From: an uncultured Alistipes sp.
GTDB lineage: Bacteria; Bacteroidota; Bacteroidia; Bacteroidales; Rikenellaceae
DNA: 55,470 nt
Assembly: GCA_947573795.1 (NCBI GenBank)
Contig: CANPHE010000018.1
Span: forward strand, 1-55,470
Direction of reading: 5' to 3'
Shown in pieces: positions 34,901 to 44,444 of the stretch (position 1 is the stretch's first letter; every line of letters starts with the position of its first letter). Under the pieces are notes generated by a model, which made no database searches, had not been told where the DNA came from, and saw nothing but the letters and a program-made list of their open reading frames with translations. Position numbers and translations under genes: made by a program.

Positions 34901-35287
34901 GTGCTCGACGATTACGGCGTGTCGGAAGCGTCGGCAGCGGCCCGGGACCGCGGATTCGTCGAAATCAACGGCGGCGACCGCATCGCTCCGCAGGAGTGGT
35001 TTACGACCGTCGGCGGCGGCAATGCCATTCCGCAGCACTATACCTACTCGGCGACCAACGTGCGTTTGCAGGAGGCTTCGATCGGCTATACCATTCCGCG
35101 AAAAGCGTTGAAAGGCGTTTGCGAGATCTCCGTTTCGCTGGTCGGCCGCAACCTCTGGATGATCTACAACAAGGCGCCGTTCGATCCGGAGAGCGTCGCG
35201 ACGACCGGTAATTTCTACCAGGGCATCGACTATTTCATGATGCCTTCGCTGCGCAACTACGGCTTCAACGTGCGACTCAAATTCTAA
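31910..35287 (+). CDS. SusC-like TonB-dependent transporter with STN domain (PUL2)
   Basis: A 1125-residue outer-membrane transporter, taken from the ATG at 31910, which gives a normal signal peptide (hydrophobic core about 17-27, ending VARAQN); an earlier ATG at 31859 adds 17 polar residues. The STN domain (about 35-105) has YVFLYKNLDTTRKVSVDLRN. The carboxypeptidase-like domain (about 115-200) has VAGFVTDVSRQPVVGASIIV and STNVDGSYKLQLP. The plug has LYVIDGVPMFSASRSGG and LNGAAAAALYGSDAANGVIA. By context it should import high-mannose N-glycans cut by the GH18 enzyme encoded downstream. It is followed by susD after 13 bases. Confidence 0.96.
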   Translation: MNKTAFSQEIGKLFELVFILLLSLSVTVARAQNSGITLRMQDATVAQVMKAIENQSHYVFLYKNLDTTRKVSVDLRNKRIDEVLDIVFKDLNISYKIDNLQILLSQKVSENTAPATVAGFVTDVSRQPVVGASIIVKGTTIGTSTNVDGSYKLQLPRSSEPLILIVNYLGYTPVEVAVNNRTSIDVTLKEDTVDVDAIVVTALGIKRSEKALSYNVQSVDSESILANKDVNFVNSLAGKVAGVTINASSSGVGGASKVVMRGEKSILQSSNALYVIDGVPMFSASRSGGTEFDSRGATEPIADLNPEDIESMSVLNGAAAAALYGSDAANGVIAITTKRGKAGVLNITVSSNTEISTPFVTPRFQTRYGTGDLSSPVPVPNRSWGDHLTRYNYYGYDPVDDYFQLGVTGTESVSLSTGTEKNQTYFSAAAVNSRGIIPNNGYDRYNFTFRNTTSFLKDRMTLDVSASYVKQKDRNMTNQGTYNNPLVGAYLFPRGNDWADIEMYERYDATRKIYTQYWPVGDAGLTMQNPYWINYRNLRESDKDRYMLSASLNYQVLDWLSVSGRLRIDNSMTDYTERFYASTITQLTEDSNRGLYGITRTKDRQTYGDVLVNINKTFGDDWTLQAHIGASISDMKSDGLKIRGPIADDTSAFAGEKPGLTNYFAIQNLSPSRTERLQEGWREQTQSIFASAEIGFKGAYYLTLTGRNDWPSQLSGPRSHTKSYFYPSVGASIVLSSIIPDMPENLSYVKLRGSYASVGVAFERYLANPRYEWNRQLGQWANTTQYPIDNLKPERTKSWEIGLNMRFLRHFELDVTYYNAKTMNQTFDPDLPVSGWSKIYLQTGSVRNHGVELSLVYRNTWGRFTWDTGYTFSANRNKILSLSDNAINPVTGENMSLSLLNMGGLGDTRFLLKEGGSMGDLYSLVDLLRDSNNAIKVDPSGKINKETIQEPSRYIKLGSVLPDANMAWRNNFRIGNFDVGFMLSARLGGVVFSRTQAVLDDYGVSEASAAARDRGFVEINGGDRIAPQEWFTTVGGGNAIPQHYTYSATNVRLQEASIGYTIPRKALKGVCEISVSLVGRNLWMIYNKAPFDPESVATTGNFYQGIDYFMMPSLRNYGFNVRLKF

Positions 35288-35300
35288 AAGCTCCGCAACT

Positions 35301-36926
35301 ATGAAACATACGATTTATCAACTGCTGACCGGCGTGTTGCTCCTGTTCGCAACGGCCTGTACGGCGAATTACGAAGAAATAAATTCGAACCCCTACCAGC
35401 CGGGCGACCTGACCGCCGACGATTATCTGCTCGGTGCGGCGATGAATGCGCTGGCCGGGTGCGTCATCTCGCCCGATGTCAATACGGCGCAGTTCACCGA
35501 TGCGCTGATGGGCGGCCCGCTGGGCGGCTACTTCGCTCCGGCGAAGCAGGATTGGACCAATACCGTCGCCAACTACAATCCGACGGACGACTGGACCAAC
35601 GTGTTCCTCAAATCGAAAGAGGTGCTGCCCGTGCTCTACACCAATCTCGGGGTTGTGCGCGCCGCATCGGAGCGGACGGGAAATCCCGTGCCTGCGGCCA
35701 TCGCCGAAATCATCAAGGTGGCGGCCATGCACCGCATCGCCGATACCTACGGACCCATTCCGTATTCGCAGATCGGCGTGGGCGGCAATACGCTGACACC
35801 CTATGATTCGCTGGAGGATATCTATGCCCGCTTCTTCGAGGAGCTGAACACAGCGATCGCCATCCTCTCCCGGCCCGAGAATCAGGTTTCGTCGCTCGTG
35901 CCGGCGCCCGATTACGTCTACGGCGGTGATGTGACGAAATGGGTGAAGTTCGCCAACTCGCTCAAACTACGTCTGGCCATGCGCGTCGCCTATGCCGACC
36001 GGGAGCTGGCGCAGCGCATGGCCGAGGAGGCTGTCGCCGACGAGGGGCTGCTGATCGTCTCCAATGCGGAGAATGCCGCCTGGAACTACTTCGCGTCGTC
36101 GTCGAATCCGCTCTACGTCGCCGTCAACTACAACCGCGTCGACACGCACGAGGATGACGGCAGCGCCTGCGTCACGACGGGCGACACCCACGCTGCGGCC
36201 GACATCATCTGTTACATGAACGGTTACGAGGACCCGCGGCGTGCCGCCTACTTCACCTCGTGCGAGTGGAGCGGACGCGATTACGTCGGTCTGCGCCGCG
36301 GCATCGTCATTCCCAACCACAGCACGACCGGCCACAAATATTCGGGCGTGAAAATCGCGGCGTCGGATGCGTTGCTGTGGATGAATGCCGCAGAGGTGGC
36401 CTTCCTGCGGGCCGAGGGTGCGGCCGTATTCGGATTCAACATGGGCGGACAGGCCCGGGAGTTCTACGAACGGGGCGTCCGGCTGTCGTTCGAGCAGTGG
36501 GGCGTCGCCGGAGCCGACGACTATCTGGCCGACGAGACGAAGACCCCCGAAGCCTACGACGATCCCTCGGGGGCATTCGCCTATCCCACGGCGCCGTCGA
36601 CCGTTACGATCAAGTGGGAGGACGGAATCGGCCCGGAGCGTATACAGGAGCGTATCATCACCCAGAAGTGGATCGCCAACTGGCCGCTCGGCAACGAGGC
36701 GTGGGCCGACTACCGCCGCACCGGCTATCCGCAGCTTCTGCCGGCGACGGACGAGGGCAACAAAAGCCACGGCATAGTCGACTCGCAGCGCGGTGCCCGT
36801 CGGATGCCGTATCCCAACGACGAATATGTCAGCAACGCCCAGAACGTAGCGGATGCCGTGCAGAACTATCTGAACGGGCCCGATAACATGGCTACCGATC
36901 TTTGGTGGGCCTGCAAAACCAAATAA
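35301..36926 (+). CDS. SusD-like surface glycan-binding lipoprotein (PUL2)
   Basis: A 541-residue lipoprotein (lipobox ATAC, Cys20) of the SusD-like_2 type. Family marks include INSNPYQPGDLTADDYLLG near the N-terminus, IIKVAAMHRIADTYGPIPYS at about 133-152, the KWVKFANSLKLRLAMRVAY helix and RIQERIITQKWIANWPLGNE near the C-terminus. It should cap the SusC channel and bind the released N-glycan. The type differs from the PUL1 SusD, which is of the longer RagB-like class, so the two loci did not arise by recent duplication. Confidence 0.95.
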   Translation: MKHTIYQLLTGVLLLFATACTANYEEINSNPYQPGDLTADDYLLGAAMNALAGCVISPDVNTAQFTDALMGGPLGGYFAPAKQDWTNTVANYNPTDDWTNVFLKSKEVLPVLYTNLGVVRAASERTGNPVPAAIAEIIKVAAMHRIADTYGPIPYSQIGVGGNTLTPYDSLEDIYARFFEELNTAIAILSRPENQVSSLVPAPDYVYGGDVTKWVKFANSLKLRLAMRVAYADRELAQRMAEEAVADEGLLIVSNAENAAWNYFASSSNPLYVAVNYNRVDTHEDDGSACVTTGDTHAAADIICYMNGYEDPRRAAYFTSCEWSGRDYVGLRRGIVIPNHSTTGHKYSGVKIAASDALLWMNAAEVAFLRAEGAAVFGFNMGGQAREFYERGVRLSFEQWGVAGADDYLADETKTPEAYDDPSGAFAYPTAPSTVTIKWEDGIGPERIQERIITQKWIANWPLGNEAWADYRRTGYPQLLPATDEGNKSHGIVDSQRGARRMPYPNDEYVSNAQNVADAVQNYLNGPDNMATDLWWACKTK

Positions 36927-36938
36927 AACCGACCGAGT

Positions 36939-37979
36939 ATGAAAAATATGCTGAAATACGCACTGCTTCCGGCGCTGCTGCTTTTCGTCTCCTGCGACGA
37001 TTGGACCGAACCGGAGAGCCTGGAAATCAAAACGCCGACGATCGACGCGGGGCTCCGTACCGATTACGTCGAGAATCTGAAAGCCTATAAGAATTCGCCG
37101 CACAAGGTGCTGTTCGTCACCTTCGACAATGTCGACGCAGCACCCTCCGGTCAGGCCGACCGGCTCAGCGTACTGCCCGACAGTACCGATTTCGTGTCGC
37201 TCGATCATCCCGAGGCCATACATCCTGTCACGGCTCAGGAGTTCGGAGAGCTTCGCGCCAAAGGAACACGCGTGATCTACGACGTCGACTTCTCGACGAT
37301 CGAGACCCAGTGGCAGCAGCTGGTCAAGGACGATGCGTCCGGAGCGAAGAGCGAGGCGGATGCGCTGGATTACATCGCCCGCCGCACGGAGGAGCGGCTC
37401 GCCCTCTGCGATGCGAAAGGATTCGACGGCGTGACGTTCTCCTATGCGGGCCGTTCGTTCGTCAGCCTGACCGACGCCGAGCGCCCGATCTATACGGGGC
37501 GTCAGGACGCCTTCTTCGGGGCGGTCGCCGCATGGCGCGAAGCGCATCGGACGAAACATTGCTCGTTCGTCGGCAATCCGCAATACCTGACCGCGGAGAA
37601 TGCGCAGCGGCTCTCCGACTGCGATTTCATCGTCGTTCCGACCGATGCCGCGACCAACGAATCGGATCTTTCGGTGCGTGTGCTCGCAGCCGTCGACGGC
37701 GGCCATGTCCCGACCGACCGCATCGTCGTGACGGCGCAGACGACCCGTTACGACGACAAGGACGGAATCTACGGTTATTTCGGCACGCTGGACGACGCCG
37801 GCAACCGCATCCATGCGATCGCCGGGTGCGCCCGTTGGGTGGGCAAGGCTTCGGCGTCGCTGACCCGGGCGGGGCTTTTCGTCCGCAATGCGAAATACGA
37901 CTACTACGACAACCGGCTGGTACATTACGACATCCGCCGGGCCATCGCCGTCATGAACCCCACACCTCAAATCCGATAG
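36939..37979 (+). CDS. GH18-like catalytically inactive surface glycan-binding protein
   Basis: A 346-residue lipoprotein (lipobox VSC, Cys19) with the fold of GH18 enzymes: VLFVTFDNVDAAP, RVIYDVDFS, then AKGFDGVTFSYAGRS. Active GH18 enzymes need a DxxDxDxE motif at that last site; here the second half reads TFSYA, so the catalytic Glu and preceding Asp are missing. Such pseudo-enzymes are known in N-glycan loci of Bacteroides as surface glycan-binding proteins that hold the chitobiose core. Thirteen bases after susD. The active enzyme is two genes downstream. Confidence 0.85.
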   Translation: MKNMLKYALLPALLLFVSCDDWTEPESLEIKTPTIDAGLRTDYVENLKAYKNSPHKVLFVTFDNVDAAPSGQADRLSVLPDSTDFVSLDHPEAIHPVTAQEFGELRAKGTRVIYDVDFSTIETQWQQLVKDDASGAKSEADALDYIARRTEERLALCDAKGFDGVTFSYAGRSFVSLTDAERPIYTGRQDAFFGAVAAWREAHRTKHCSFVGNPQYLTAENAQRLSDCDFIVVPTDAATNESDLSVRVLAAVDGGHVPTDRIVVTAQTTRYDDKDGIYGYFGTLDDAGNRIHAIAGCARWVGKASASLTRAGLFVRNAKYDYYDNRLVHYDIRRAIAVMNPTPQIR

Positions 37980-37983
37980 CATC

Positions 37984-39150
37984 ATGAAAATCGTTCAATA
38001 TCTTTCCGTGTTCTGCCTGCTCGCGCTGTCCGTCGGATGCAAACACGACGACGAAGCGGAACACCACTTCGACAACAAACTTTATATTACGTCGGAGAGC
38101 GTCACGAGCGATCTGCTCATCAAAAACGGCGTGACGACGGAGACGCGCTCCATCGCCATGCGGCTGGCTATGCCCGCCGAACAGAACATCGCCGTGACGT
38201 TCGCGGCCCGTCCCGAGCTGACGGCGATGTACAACCTCATTTACAAGGACAATGCGGAGGCGCTGCCCGCGGAGTATTACGCGCTGCCCGAAACGCCGGC
38301 GATCATCCGGGCCGGTGAAATCACGGGCGAGGAGGTTCCAGTCGAGTTCGTCGGCATCGACCGGCTCGACGACCAGCGCCGCTACGTGCTTCCGGTCTCG
38401 ATCGCCAGTGCCGACGGCATCGACGTATTGGAGAGCCGGCGCACGGTCTACTTCCTCATCAAGGGCGCCGCGCTCATCAACGTCGTGGCCAACATCTCGG
38501 AGATGTATTTCAGAGTGGAGTTCTCCGGAGAGGCTTACGATGACATGTCCTTCGCGCCCGTGGTGACCGTCGAGGCGCTGCTGCGCTCCAACGACTGGAC
38601 GGGCGGCCGCACGAACAACGACGTCATCAGCACCGTATTCGGCATGGAGAATCATTTCCTGATCCGCATCGGCGATGCCGACCGTCCCGCGAACCAGCTC
38701 CAAGTGGTATGCCCCGACGGCAGCAAATGGCCGGCGGCCAACACCGTCGACGGCCTGCCGACCGGTGAATGGGTGCACATCGCCATCGTCTACGATACGA
38801 CGACGGGCGAACGCATCTACTATCGCGACGGCCGGGTCGTAGCATCCGACATGGGAGCCGTGCGGCCGCTCGACATCACCGATAACTGTAACATCGGTAT
38901 CTCCTACAACGGCGACCGCTGGCTGCCCGGAGAGATCTCGGAGCTGCGCGTCTGGAAATGCCAGCGCACGGCCGAGCAGATCGCCTCCAATCCCTATCGC
39001 GTAAGTCCCGATTCGGAGAACCTCGTGGCCTACTGGAAATTCAACGAGGGAAGCGGCCGTACCGTTTACGACGTGACGGGACACGGCGCCGACCTGTCCG
39101 GTTCGCGCGAACCGAAATGGGTCAGCGTGGAACTTCCTCCCATCGAATAA
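37984..39150 (+). CDS. DUF1735 and LamG-like domain lipoprotein
   Basis: A 388-residue lipoprotein (lipobox SVGC, Cys19). Residues about 25-165 resemble DUF1735/BT_3987-like domains found with N-glycan-active GH18 proteins. Residues about 170-385 form a concanavalin-like LamG domain: NLVAYWKFNEGSGRTVYDVT, GEWVHIAIVYDTTTGERIYY and GEISELRVWKCQRTAEQIAS. No catalytic motif is visible. It is four bases after the GH18-like gene and probably binds glycan or glycoprotein on the cell surface. Confidence 0.82.
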   Translation: MKIVQYLSVFCLLALSVGCKHDDEAEHHFDNKLYITSESVTSDLLIKNGVTTETRSIAMRLAMPAEQNIAVTFAARPELTAMYNLIYKDNAEALPAEYYALPETPAIIRAGEITGEEVPVEFVGIDRLDDQRRYVLPVSIASADGIDVLESRRTVYFLIKGAALINVVANISEMYFRVEFSGEAYDDMSFAPVVTVEALLRSNDWTGGRTNNDVISTVFGMENHFLIRIGDADRPANQLQVVCPDGSKWPAANTVDGLPTGEWVHIAIVYDTTTGERIYYRDGRVVASDMGAVRPLDITDNCNIGISYNGDRWLPGEISELRVWKCQRTAEQIASNPYRVSPDSENLVAYWKFNEGSGRTVYDVTGHGADLSGSREPKWVSVELPPIE

Positions 39151-39175
39151 TTAACAAATCAAAACGAAGATGATT

Positions 39176-40621
39176 ATGAAACACATAACGAACGGCATCG
39201 TCGCACTGCTCTTTCTGACGGCCGTGTGCTCCTGCTCGGACGACATCGAAGTCGGCCGTCCGATCGACAACGACGCCTATGCCCCGATTTACGAGGTGAA
39301 CGCCATCCTGAACGATGCCGCGACCAATCGCCCGGTCAATATCGTCGAACTTTACGGCCAGAGCGAGCAGGTGACCCTGAAACTGAACTTTTCCGGACGC
39401 CCCGAAGGCCGGCCTGCGGCCTCGGCGGCCGTAGACGCCGACTATGTGGCTGTCTACAACGCGCAGCACGGCACCTCCTACGCTCCCTATCCGCAGGAGG
39501 CGGTGCGCTTCGAGAACGAGGGCGCATTCCTCTTCGGCGAGAGCGGCGAACCCGCTCCGCTCGCCGTGACGATCGACGCTCACGAATCGCTGCAGGCCGG
39601 CGTCACCTACCTGCTGCCCGTAGCCGTGCGGATTCCCGGCGATGCCGTCACGCTCCGTTCGGAGGAGAGCCGCTGCTTCTACCTCGTGCGCGACATGCGG
39701 ACGCTGCCGACCTGCGACAAGGGCGAAGGGCTGCCGAAAGGCATCTGCTTCATCGAGACCGGCGACACCAATCCGCTCAACGTCCTTTCGTTCGAGTTGG
39801 AGAACGGCAAACTGCTGTGGGATGCTGTGGTGCTCTTCTCGGCCAATATCAACTACGACCGCGAGGCCCAGCGCTGCTACATCAGCTGCAACAAGAGCGT
39901 GCGGTATCTGCTCGACAACAACGAAACCTTCATCCAGCCGCTGCGCAAACGCGGCATCAAGGTGCTGCTGGGGCTGCTGGGCAATGGCGACGAAGCCGGT
40001 CTGTCCCGTCTGGCCGACCACACGGCCCGCGACTTCGCTGCGGAGATCGCCCGCTACTGCAAGACCTACAACCTCGACGGAGTGAACTTCGACGACGAGT
40101 ACTCCGGACTGGCCGACTACACCAATCCGGCCTTTACGGGGGAGAACGGTAGGGCGGCGGCCGGCCGTCTGTGCTACGAGACCAAACGGGCGATGCCCGA
40201 CAAGCTCATCAGCGTCTTCCTGTGGGCTTCGATGTTCGGCCACCCCGAAATCGACGGCGTGAGCGCGAGCGAGTGGATCGATCTGGCCATCCGCGACTAC
40301 AACCAGACATTCTCCCACGACTGGCCGCGTTCGATCATCGGCAACGAGAAACGTGCGCTCATATCGATGGAGTATCGGCGCAACCACGGCGGCAGCCTGA
40401 CCGAATCGGTCGCCCGCGCCATGTTGTCGGACGGTTACGGCTGGTTCATGGGATTCGGCCCTACGCCCGTCGACCGGGGCGTCCCCGTCTTTTACAAGGC
40501 GTTCGACCGGCTCAAAGGCGGTCCCGGAATCCTCTACGGCTCGCAACTCAAGGCGCCGACGGTCTTCTACAAGGTGAACGATCCGAAGCCTTACCGTTAT
40601 CCCGAAGATGTTACGGAATAA
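39176..40621 (+). CDS. GH18 endo-beta-N-acetylglucosaminidase with DUF1735 domain
   Basis: A 481-residue lipoprotein (lipobox before Cys20). I use ATG 39176 over 39170 because it starts the usual MK-type signal. Residues about 25-165 are a DUF1735-like binding domain. The GH18 barrel follows and carries LDGVNFDDEYSGL, the DxxxDxE motif with Glu308 as catalytic acid, in the form typical of Endo H/F-type enzymes. These cut between the two GlcNAc of the N-glycan core, leaving one GlcNAc on the protein. As a surface enzyme it would release high-mannose glycans for SusCD. This is the only endo-acting enzyme recognised in the locus. Confidence 0.93.
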   Translation: MKHITNGIVALLFLTAVCSCSDDIEVGRPIDNDAYAPIYEVNAILNDAATNRPVNIVELYGQSEQVTLKLNFSGRPEGRPAASAAVDADYVAVYNAQHGTSYAPYPQEAVRFENEGAFLFGESGEPAPLAVTIDAHESLQAGVTYLLPVAVRIPGDAVTLRSEESRCFYLVRDMRTLPTCDKGEGLPKGICFIETGDTNPLNVLSFELENGKLLWDAVVLFSANINYDREAQRCYISCNKSVRYLLDNNETFIQPLRKRGIKVLLGLLGNGDEAGLSRLADHTARDFAAEIARYCKTYNLDGVNFDDEYSGLADYTNPAFTGENGRAAAGRLCYETKRAMPDKLISVFLWASMFGHPEIDGVSASEWIDLAIRDYNQTFSHDWPRSIIGNEKRALISMEYRRNHGGSLTESVARAMLSDGYGWFMGFGPTPVDRGVPVFYKAFDRLKGGPGILYGSQLKAPTVFYKVNDPKPYRYPEDVTE

Positions 40622-40645
40622 TTCATCCAAACCGAAAATCAAACC

Positions 40646-42001
40646 ATGAAAAGATACGGAATATTTATTACGGCTCTGTGCTCCGGCTGGCTCCTGACCG
40701 GATGCGCGGACGATGAGAACCTCGGCCTTACGGACTATCCGGCGGCTGCCATAGGCGTGTCGATCGCCGGAGAGAAGAGCGAAACGGTCGTCATGGCGGC
40801 GGCCTACGACGAAAACGGCCTATTGCAGGTCGACGGCGATCTGGCACGCGAATATACGGTGGAGCTGGCGACGGCGAGTCCCGAAGATATTCGGGTGGTC
40901 GTCGAGCCGGTTGCGACGAATATCCCGGCCGAGGCGATCGTCGTCAGCGAAACCGACCTCTGGTTCCCGGCCGGAACGGTTCGGCGGAGTGTATCCGTCT
41001 CGCTGGCCGATGCCGATTTCGGCTTCGCACAGGCCGAACGCGGCGGCATGACCTACGAGCTGGGGCTGCGGATCGCTGCCGTCTCGAACCCGAACGTCGT
41101 CATGGAACGCAGCGAGGCGAAAGTAGTCGTCGACAAGGAGGCCTATCGGGCTACCTGCACCCTGCGGGGCGAGGGCGACACGTCGTTCTCCCGTCCTTAT
41201 TGGGACGGTAAGGTGTTCAGCGACGAGCCGATCAGCCATACGTTCAAGGCCGTGCTGGACCGTCCGGCATCCGCCGATACGAAAATCACGTTCTCTTCAG
41301 CCGGTCTGGATGAGCAGTATGCCGGCATGGTTACGGTCGTGCCTGCGGAGCTGATTATCCCGGCCGGAGCCCGGGAGTCGGCCGAATCGGCCGTCTGGAC
41401 ACTCTCGAACGGCTATCTCGAACAGACGGAGCCGCTGAACTATACGCTCTCGCTCCTGCCGGTCGTGACGAGCGACGATCCCGCGGCCGTCGCCGGGGAG
41501 GGACTGACGTTCGCGGTTTCGAAGGCTTTGCAGGCATTCGCCCTTGCGGAGAGCGTGCCCGCAGAGTGGTCGCTGTTCGACCGGAGCGGATGGAGCGCGA
41601 CGGGCGAGTTCGACGATCCCGACGAATGGGACCCGACCGATCCCGCACAGAACGTACTGGACGGAGACCCGGAGACGGGCTGGAGATCCTACAAGGTGGG
41701 ACGTATATACGTCGATATGCAGTCGGCGCACGAGCTGGCCGGCTTCTCGGTGAATTACCTGACCAGCCAGTGGGGCGATCTCTATTCGGCGCTTCGTGTA
41801 GACATCTATATTTCGGACGATAACGCGACATGGACGTCGCTCGGTTCCTATTCGGTCGAACTTGCGGAAGTCCATACGTTCCGGATACACTCTCCGATGC
41901 AGACCCGTTATATCAAGCTGGAGTTCGAGCCGAAGAAAAATCCGTGGGGCTTCTATGCTACCCTGGGGATTACCGAACTCGAAATATACGGAGCTCGATA
42001 G
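40646..42001 (+). CDS. DUF1735 and discoidin (F5/8 type C)-like lipoprotein
   Basis: A 451-residue lipoprotein (lipobox LTGC, Cys20). Two DUF1735-like beta domains span about 35-160 and 165-305. The C-terminal part (about 320-451) is a discoidin or F5/8 type C sandwich: PAQNVLDGDPETGWRS, RVDIYISDDNATWTSLGSY and RYIKLEFEPKKNPWGF. These domains bind carbohydrates. It is the last gene before a terminator and so ends the surface-protein operon of PUL2. Confidence 0.85.
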   Translation: MKRYGIFITALCSGWLLTGCADDENLGLTDYPAAAIGVSIAGEKSETVVMAAAYDENGLLQVDGDLAREYTVELATASPEDIRVVVEPVATNIPAEAIVVSETDLWFPAGTVRRSVSVSLADADFGFAQAERGGMTYELGLRIAAVSNPNVVMERSEAKVVVDKEAYRATCTLRGEGDTSFSRPYWDGKVFSDEPISHTFKAVLDRPASADTKITFSSAGLDEQYAGMVTVVPAELIIPAGARESAESAVWTLSNGYLEQTEPLNYTLSLLPVVTSDDPAAVAGEGLTFAVSKALQAFALAESVPAEWSLFDRSGWSATGEFDDPDEWDPTDPAQNVLDGDPETGWRSYKVGRIYVDMQSAHELAGFSVNYLTSQWGDLYSALRVDIYISDDNATWTSLGSYSVELAEVHTFRIHSPMQTRYIKLEFEPKKNPWGFYATLGITELEIYGAR

Positions 42002-42028
42002 CAGATACTTCCCGTTAAATATATGGCG

Positions 42029-42075
42029 AAAGGCGCACGGTTCCGACGGAATCGCTTCGGAATCATGCGCCTTTT
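42029..42075 (+). terminator. Terminator between the surface operon and the catabolic operon
   Basis: AAAGGCGCA (42029-42037) pairs with TGCGCCTTT (42066-42074), with a smaller inner stem TTCCG/CGGAA, and the right arm runs into TTTTC. It lies 28 bases after the discoidin-like gene and 50 bases before the MFS gene, so the downstream genes may need their own promoter or read-through. Confidence 0.65.
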
Positions 42076-42124
42076 CATATTGTTCCATCGAAAATATTCC
42101 GCATAACCTGCGGTCGGGAATCTT

Positions 42125-43426
42125 ATGCCTATTGAAAAACCTTCCGTATCCCCCTTGCGCTGGGTGCCGTCGCTCTACTTCGCGATGGGATTGCCCTTCG
42201 TGGTGCTGAATATGGTCGCAGCGGTGATGTACAAGGATTTGGGCGTCACGGATGCGCAGATAGCGTTCTGGACGTCGCTCGTCATGTGGCCGTGGACGAT
42301 CAAATTTCTGTGGAGTCCGTTTCTGGAGCTGTTCCGCAGCAAGAAGTTCTTCGTGGTGACGACGCAGCTCGCCACGGGCGTGCTGTTCGGTTTGGCGGCG
42401 CTGGCGCTTCACCTTCCGGCGTTCTTCGCCGTGACTGTCGCCTTGTTCGCCGCGGTGGCGTTCAGCGGCGCCACGCACGACATCGCGGCCGACGGCGTCT
42501 ACATGTCCGAACTCTCGGCCACCGACCAGGCCAAGTACATCGGCTGGCAGGGTGCGTTCTACAACCTCGCCAAGCTGGTCGCCACGGGCGGGCTCGTGTG
42601 GCTCGCGGGGTGGCTCTTCGAACGGTTCTGCGGTCCGGGGCTCGACAGCGCCGCGGCGTCGCGGTCGGCATGGAGCGTTATATGCATCATCCTCGCCGTC
42701 ATCATGCTCGCCGCGGGCCTTTGGCACATGCGGTCGCTGCCCTCGGGCGGTGCCGCTGCGAGCGGACGCACCTTGTCCGACGGCTTGCACGGGCTTCGCG
42801 AGGTTATCGTGTCGTTCTTCGCGAAGCGCCATATCTGGTGCTATATCGCCTTCATCATCTTGTACCGTCTGGGCGAGGGGTTCGTGATGAAGATCGTGCC
42901 GCTGTTCCTCAAAGCCGACACGGCCGCCGGCGGCCTCGGCCTCACCAACCGACAGATCGGACTCTACTACGGCACCTTCGGCGCCGGAGCCTTTCTCCTG
43001 GGTTCGCTGCTCGCCGGCTACTACATCGCCGGCCGCGGCCTGCGCCGCACGCTCTTTACGCTGGTGTGCGTCTTCAATTTGCCGTTCGCGGTTTACGCGC
43101 TGCTGGCGTGGTTCCGGCCGACGAGCATGTGGCTCGTCGGGGGCGGCATCGTCATGGAGTACTTCGGCTACGGATTCGGATTCGTGGGCCTCACGCTCTT
43201 TATGATGCAGCAGGTGGCACCCGGACCCCACCAGATGGCGCACTACGCCTTCGCGTCGGGCATCATGAACCTCTCGGTCATGCTGACGGGCATGGCCTCG
43301 GGCTATCTGAGCGACCTGCTCGGCTACCGCACGTTCTTCCTCGCCGTGCTGCTGGCCACCGTCCCGGCCTTCGTGATGACGCGCCTCGTACCCTTTACCT
43401 TCGACGAACGAACAAAAACGAAATAA
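42125..43426 (+). CDS. MFS sugar transporter, probable Man-GlcNAc importer
   Basis: A 433-residue inner-membrane protein with about twelve hydrophobic segments. It has an AmpG/SLC-like MFS start ([20 protein letters not shown]), [20 protein letters not shown] and [18 protein letters not shown]. It is four bases upstream of the GH130 gene. The same pair is known from N-glycan loci of Bacteroides, where the transporter brings beta-1,4-mannosyl-GlcNAc into the cytoplasm for phosphorolysis. The substrate is inferred from this context. Confidence 0.88.
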   Translation: MPIEKPSVSPLRWVPSLYFAMGLPFVVLNMVAAVMYKDLGVTDAQIAFWTSLVMWPWTIKFLWSPFLELFRSKKFFVVTTQLATGVLFGLAALALHLPAFFAVTVALFAAVAFSGATHDIAADGVYMSELSATDQAKYIGWQGAFYNLAKLVATGGLVWLAGWLFERFCGPGLDSAAASRSAWSVICIILAVIMLAAGLWHMRSLPSGGAAASGRTLSDGLHGLREVIVSFFAKRHIWCYIAFIILYRLGEGFVMKIVPLFLKADTAAGGLGLTNRQIGLYYGTFGAGAFLLGSLLAGYYIAGRGLRRTLFTLVCVFNLPFAVYALLAWFRPTSMWLVGGGIVMEYFGYGFGFVGLTLFMMQQVAPGPHQMAHYAFASGIMNLSVMLTGMASGYLSDLLGYRTFFLAVLLATVPAFVMTRLVPFTFDERTKTK

Positions 43427-43430
43427 GACT

Positions 43431-44441
43431 ATGAACAACCTTAAAATCATGGGAGCCCCGCTCCCCGACATGCCGTGGGAGGAGCGTCCCGCGGGCTATA
43501 AACATATTATGTGGCGCTATTCGGCCAATCCGATCATCGAGCGCGACCAGCTTTCGACCTCGAACTCGATCTTCAACTCGGCCGTCGTACCCTTCAAGAA
43601 GGGCAAGTACAACTATGCCGGCATCTTCCGCTGCGACGACACCAACATCCGCATGCGGCTCCACGTCGGCTTCTCGGTCGACGGCCTTACGTGGGACATC
43701 TCCGAGGAGGACGTACGCTTCGAAGGGGCCGATCCCGAGGTGGGAGCGTGGGTTTACGGCTACGATCCCCGCGTGGTGAAGCTCGAAGACTGCTATTACG
43801 TCACGTGGTGCAACGGCTACTGCGGCGAGCCGACGATCGGCGTGGCGTGGACGACCGATTTCGAGACCTTCCACCAGTTGGAAAACGCTTTTCTGCCTTA
43901 TAACCGCAACGGTGTGCTGTTCCCGCGCAAGATAGGCGGCCGCTACGCCATGCTCTCGCGTCCGAGCGACCGGGGGCATACGCCGTTCGGCGACATCTAC
44001 TACTCCGAATCGCCCGACCTGGAGTTCTGGGGCCGCCACCGGCTGGTGATGCGTCCGTCGAAGTTCGAGGATTCGGCTTGGCAGTGCACCAAGGTCGGCG
44101 CGGGCCCCGTGCCCATCGAGACGTCGGAGGGGTGGCTGCTGATCTACCACGGCGTGCACCGGACCTGCAACGGCTTCAACTACTCGTTCGGTGCGGCGCT
44201 CTTGGACCTCGACCGGCCGTGGAAGGTCATAGCCCGCACGGGAGCCTACCTGCTCTCTCCGCGCGAGCTCTACGAGTGCATGGGCGACGTGCCCAACGTC
44301 GTGTTCCCCTGCGCCACGCTCCACGACCCTGCTACGGGGCGTCTGGCCGTCTACTACGGCTGTGCCGATACCGTCACGGGCCTTGCCTTCGGCCGCATTC
44401 CCGAAATCATAGAGTTCATCAAGAAAACCGACATCCTCTGA
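43431..44441 (+). CDS. GH130 beta-1,4-mannosyl-N-acetylglucosamine phosphorylase
   Basis: A 336-residue cytoplasmic phosphorylase with no signal peptide. It splits Man-beta-1,4-GlcNAc with phosphate to mannose 1-phosphate and GlcNAc. It has a five-bladed propeller with [51 protein letters not shown] (the Asp at 112 is the expected proton donor), [18 protein letters not shown] and [19 protein letters not shown]. This is the GH130 subgroup known from N-glycan catabolism in gut Bacteroidota. Neighbours are the importer, a sugar kinase and mannose-6-phosphate isomerase, which fits. Related GH130 members act on other beta-mannosides, but context supports this one. Confidence 0.93.
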   Translation: MNNLKIMGAPLPDMPWEERPAGYKHIMWRYSANPIIERDQLSTSNSIFNSAVVPFKKGKYNYAGIFRCDDTNIRMRLHVGFSVDGLTWDISEEDVRFEGADPEVGAWVYGYDPRVVKLEDCYYVTWCNGYCGEPTIGVAWTTDFETFHQLENAFLPYNRNGVLFPRKIGGRYAMLSRPSDRGHTPFGDIYYSESPDLEFWGRHRLVMRPSKFEDSAWQCTKVGAGPVPIETSEGWLLIYHGVHRTCNGFNYSFGAALLDLDRPWKVIARTGAYLLSPRELYECMGDVPNVVFPCATLHDPATGRLAVYYGCADTVTGLAFGRIPEIIEFIKKTDIL

Positions 44442-44444
44442 GCC

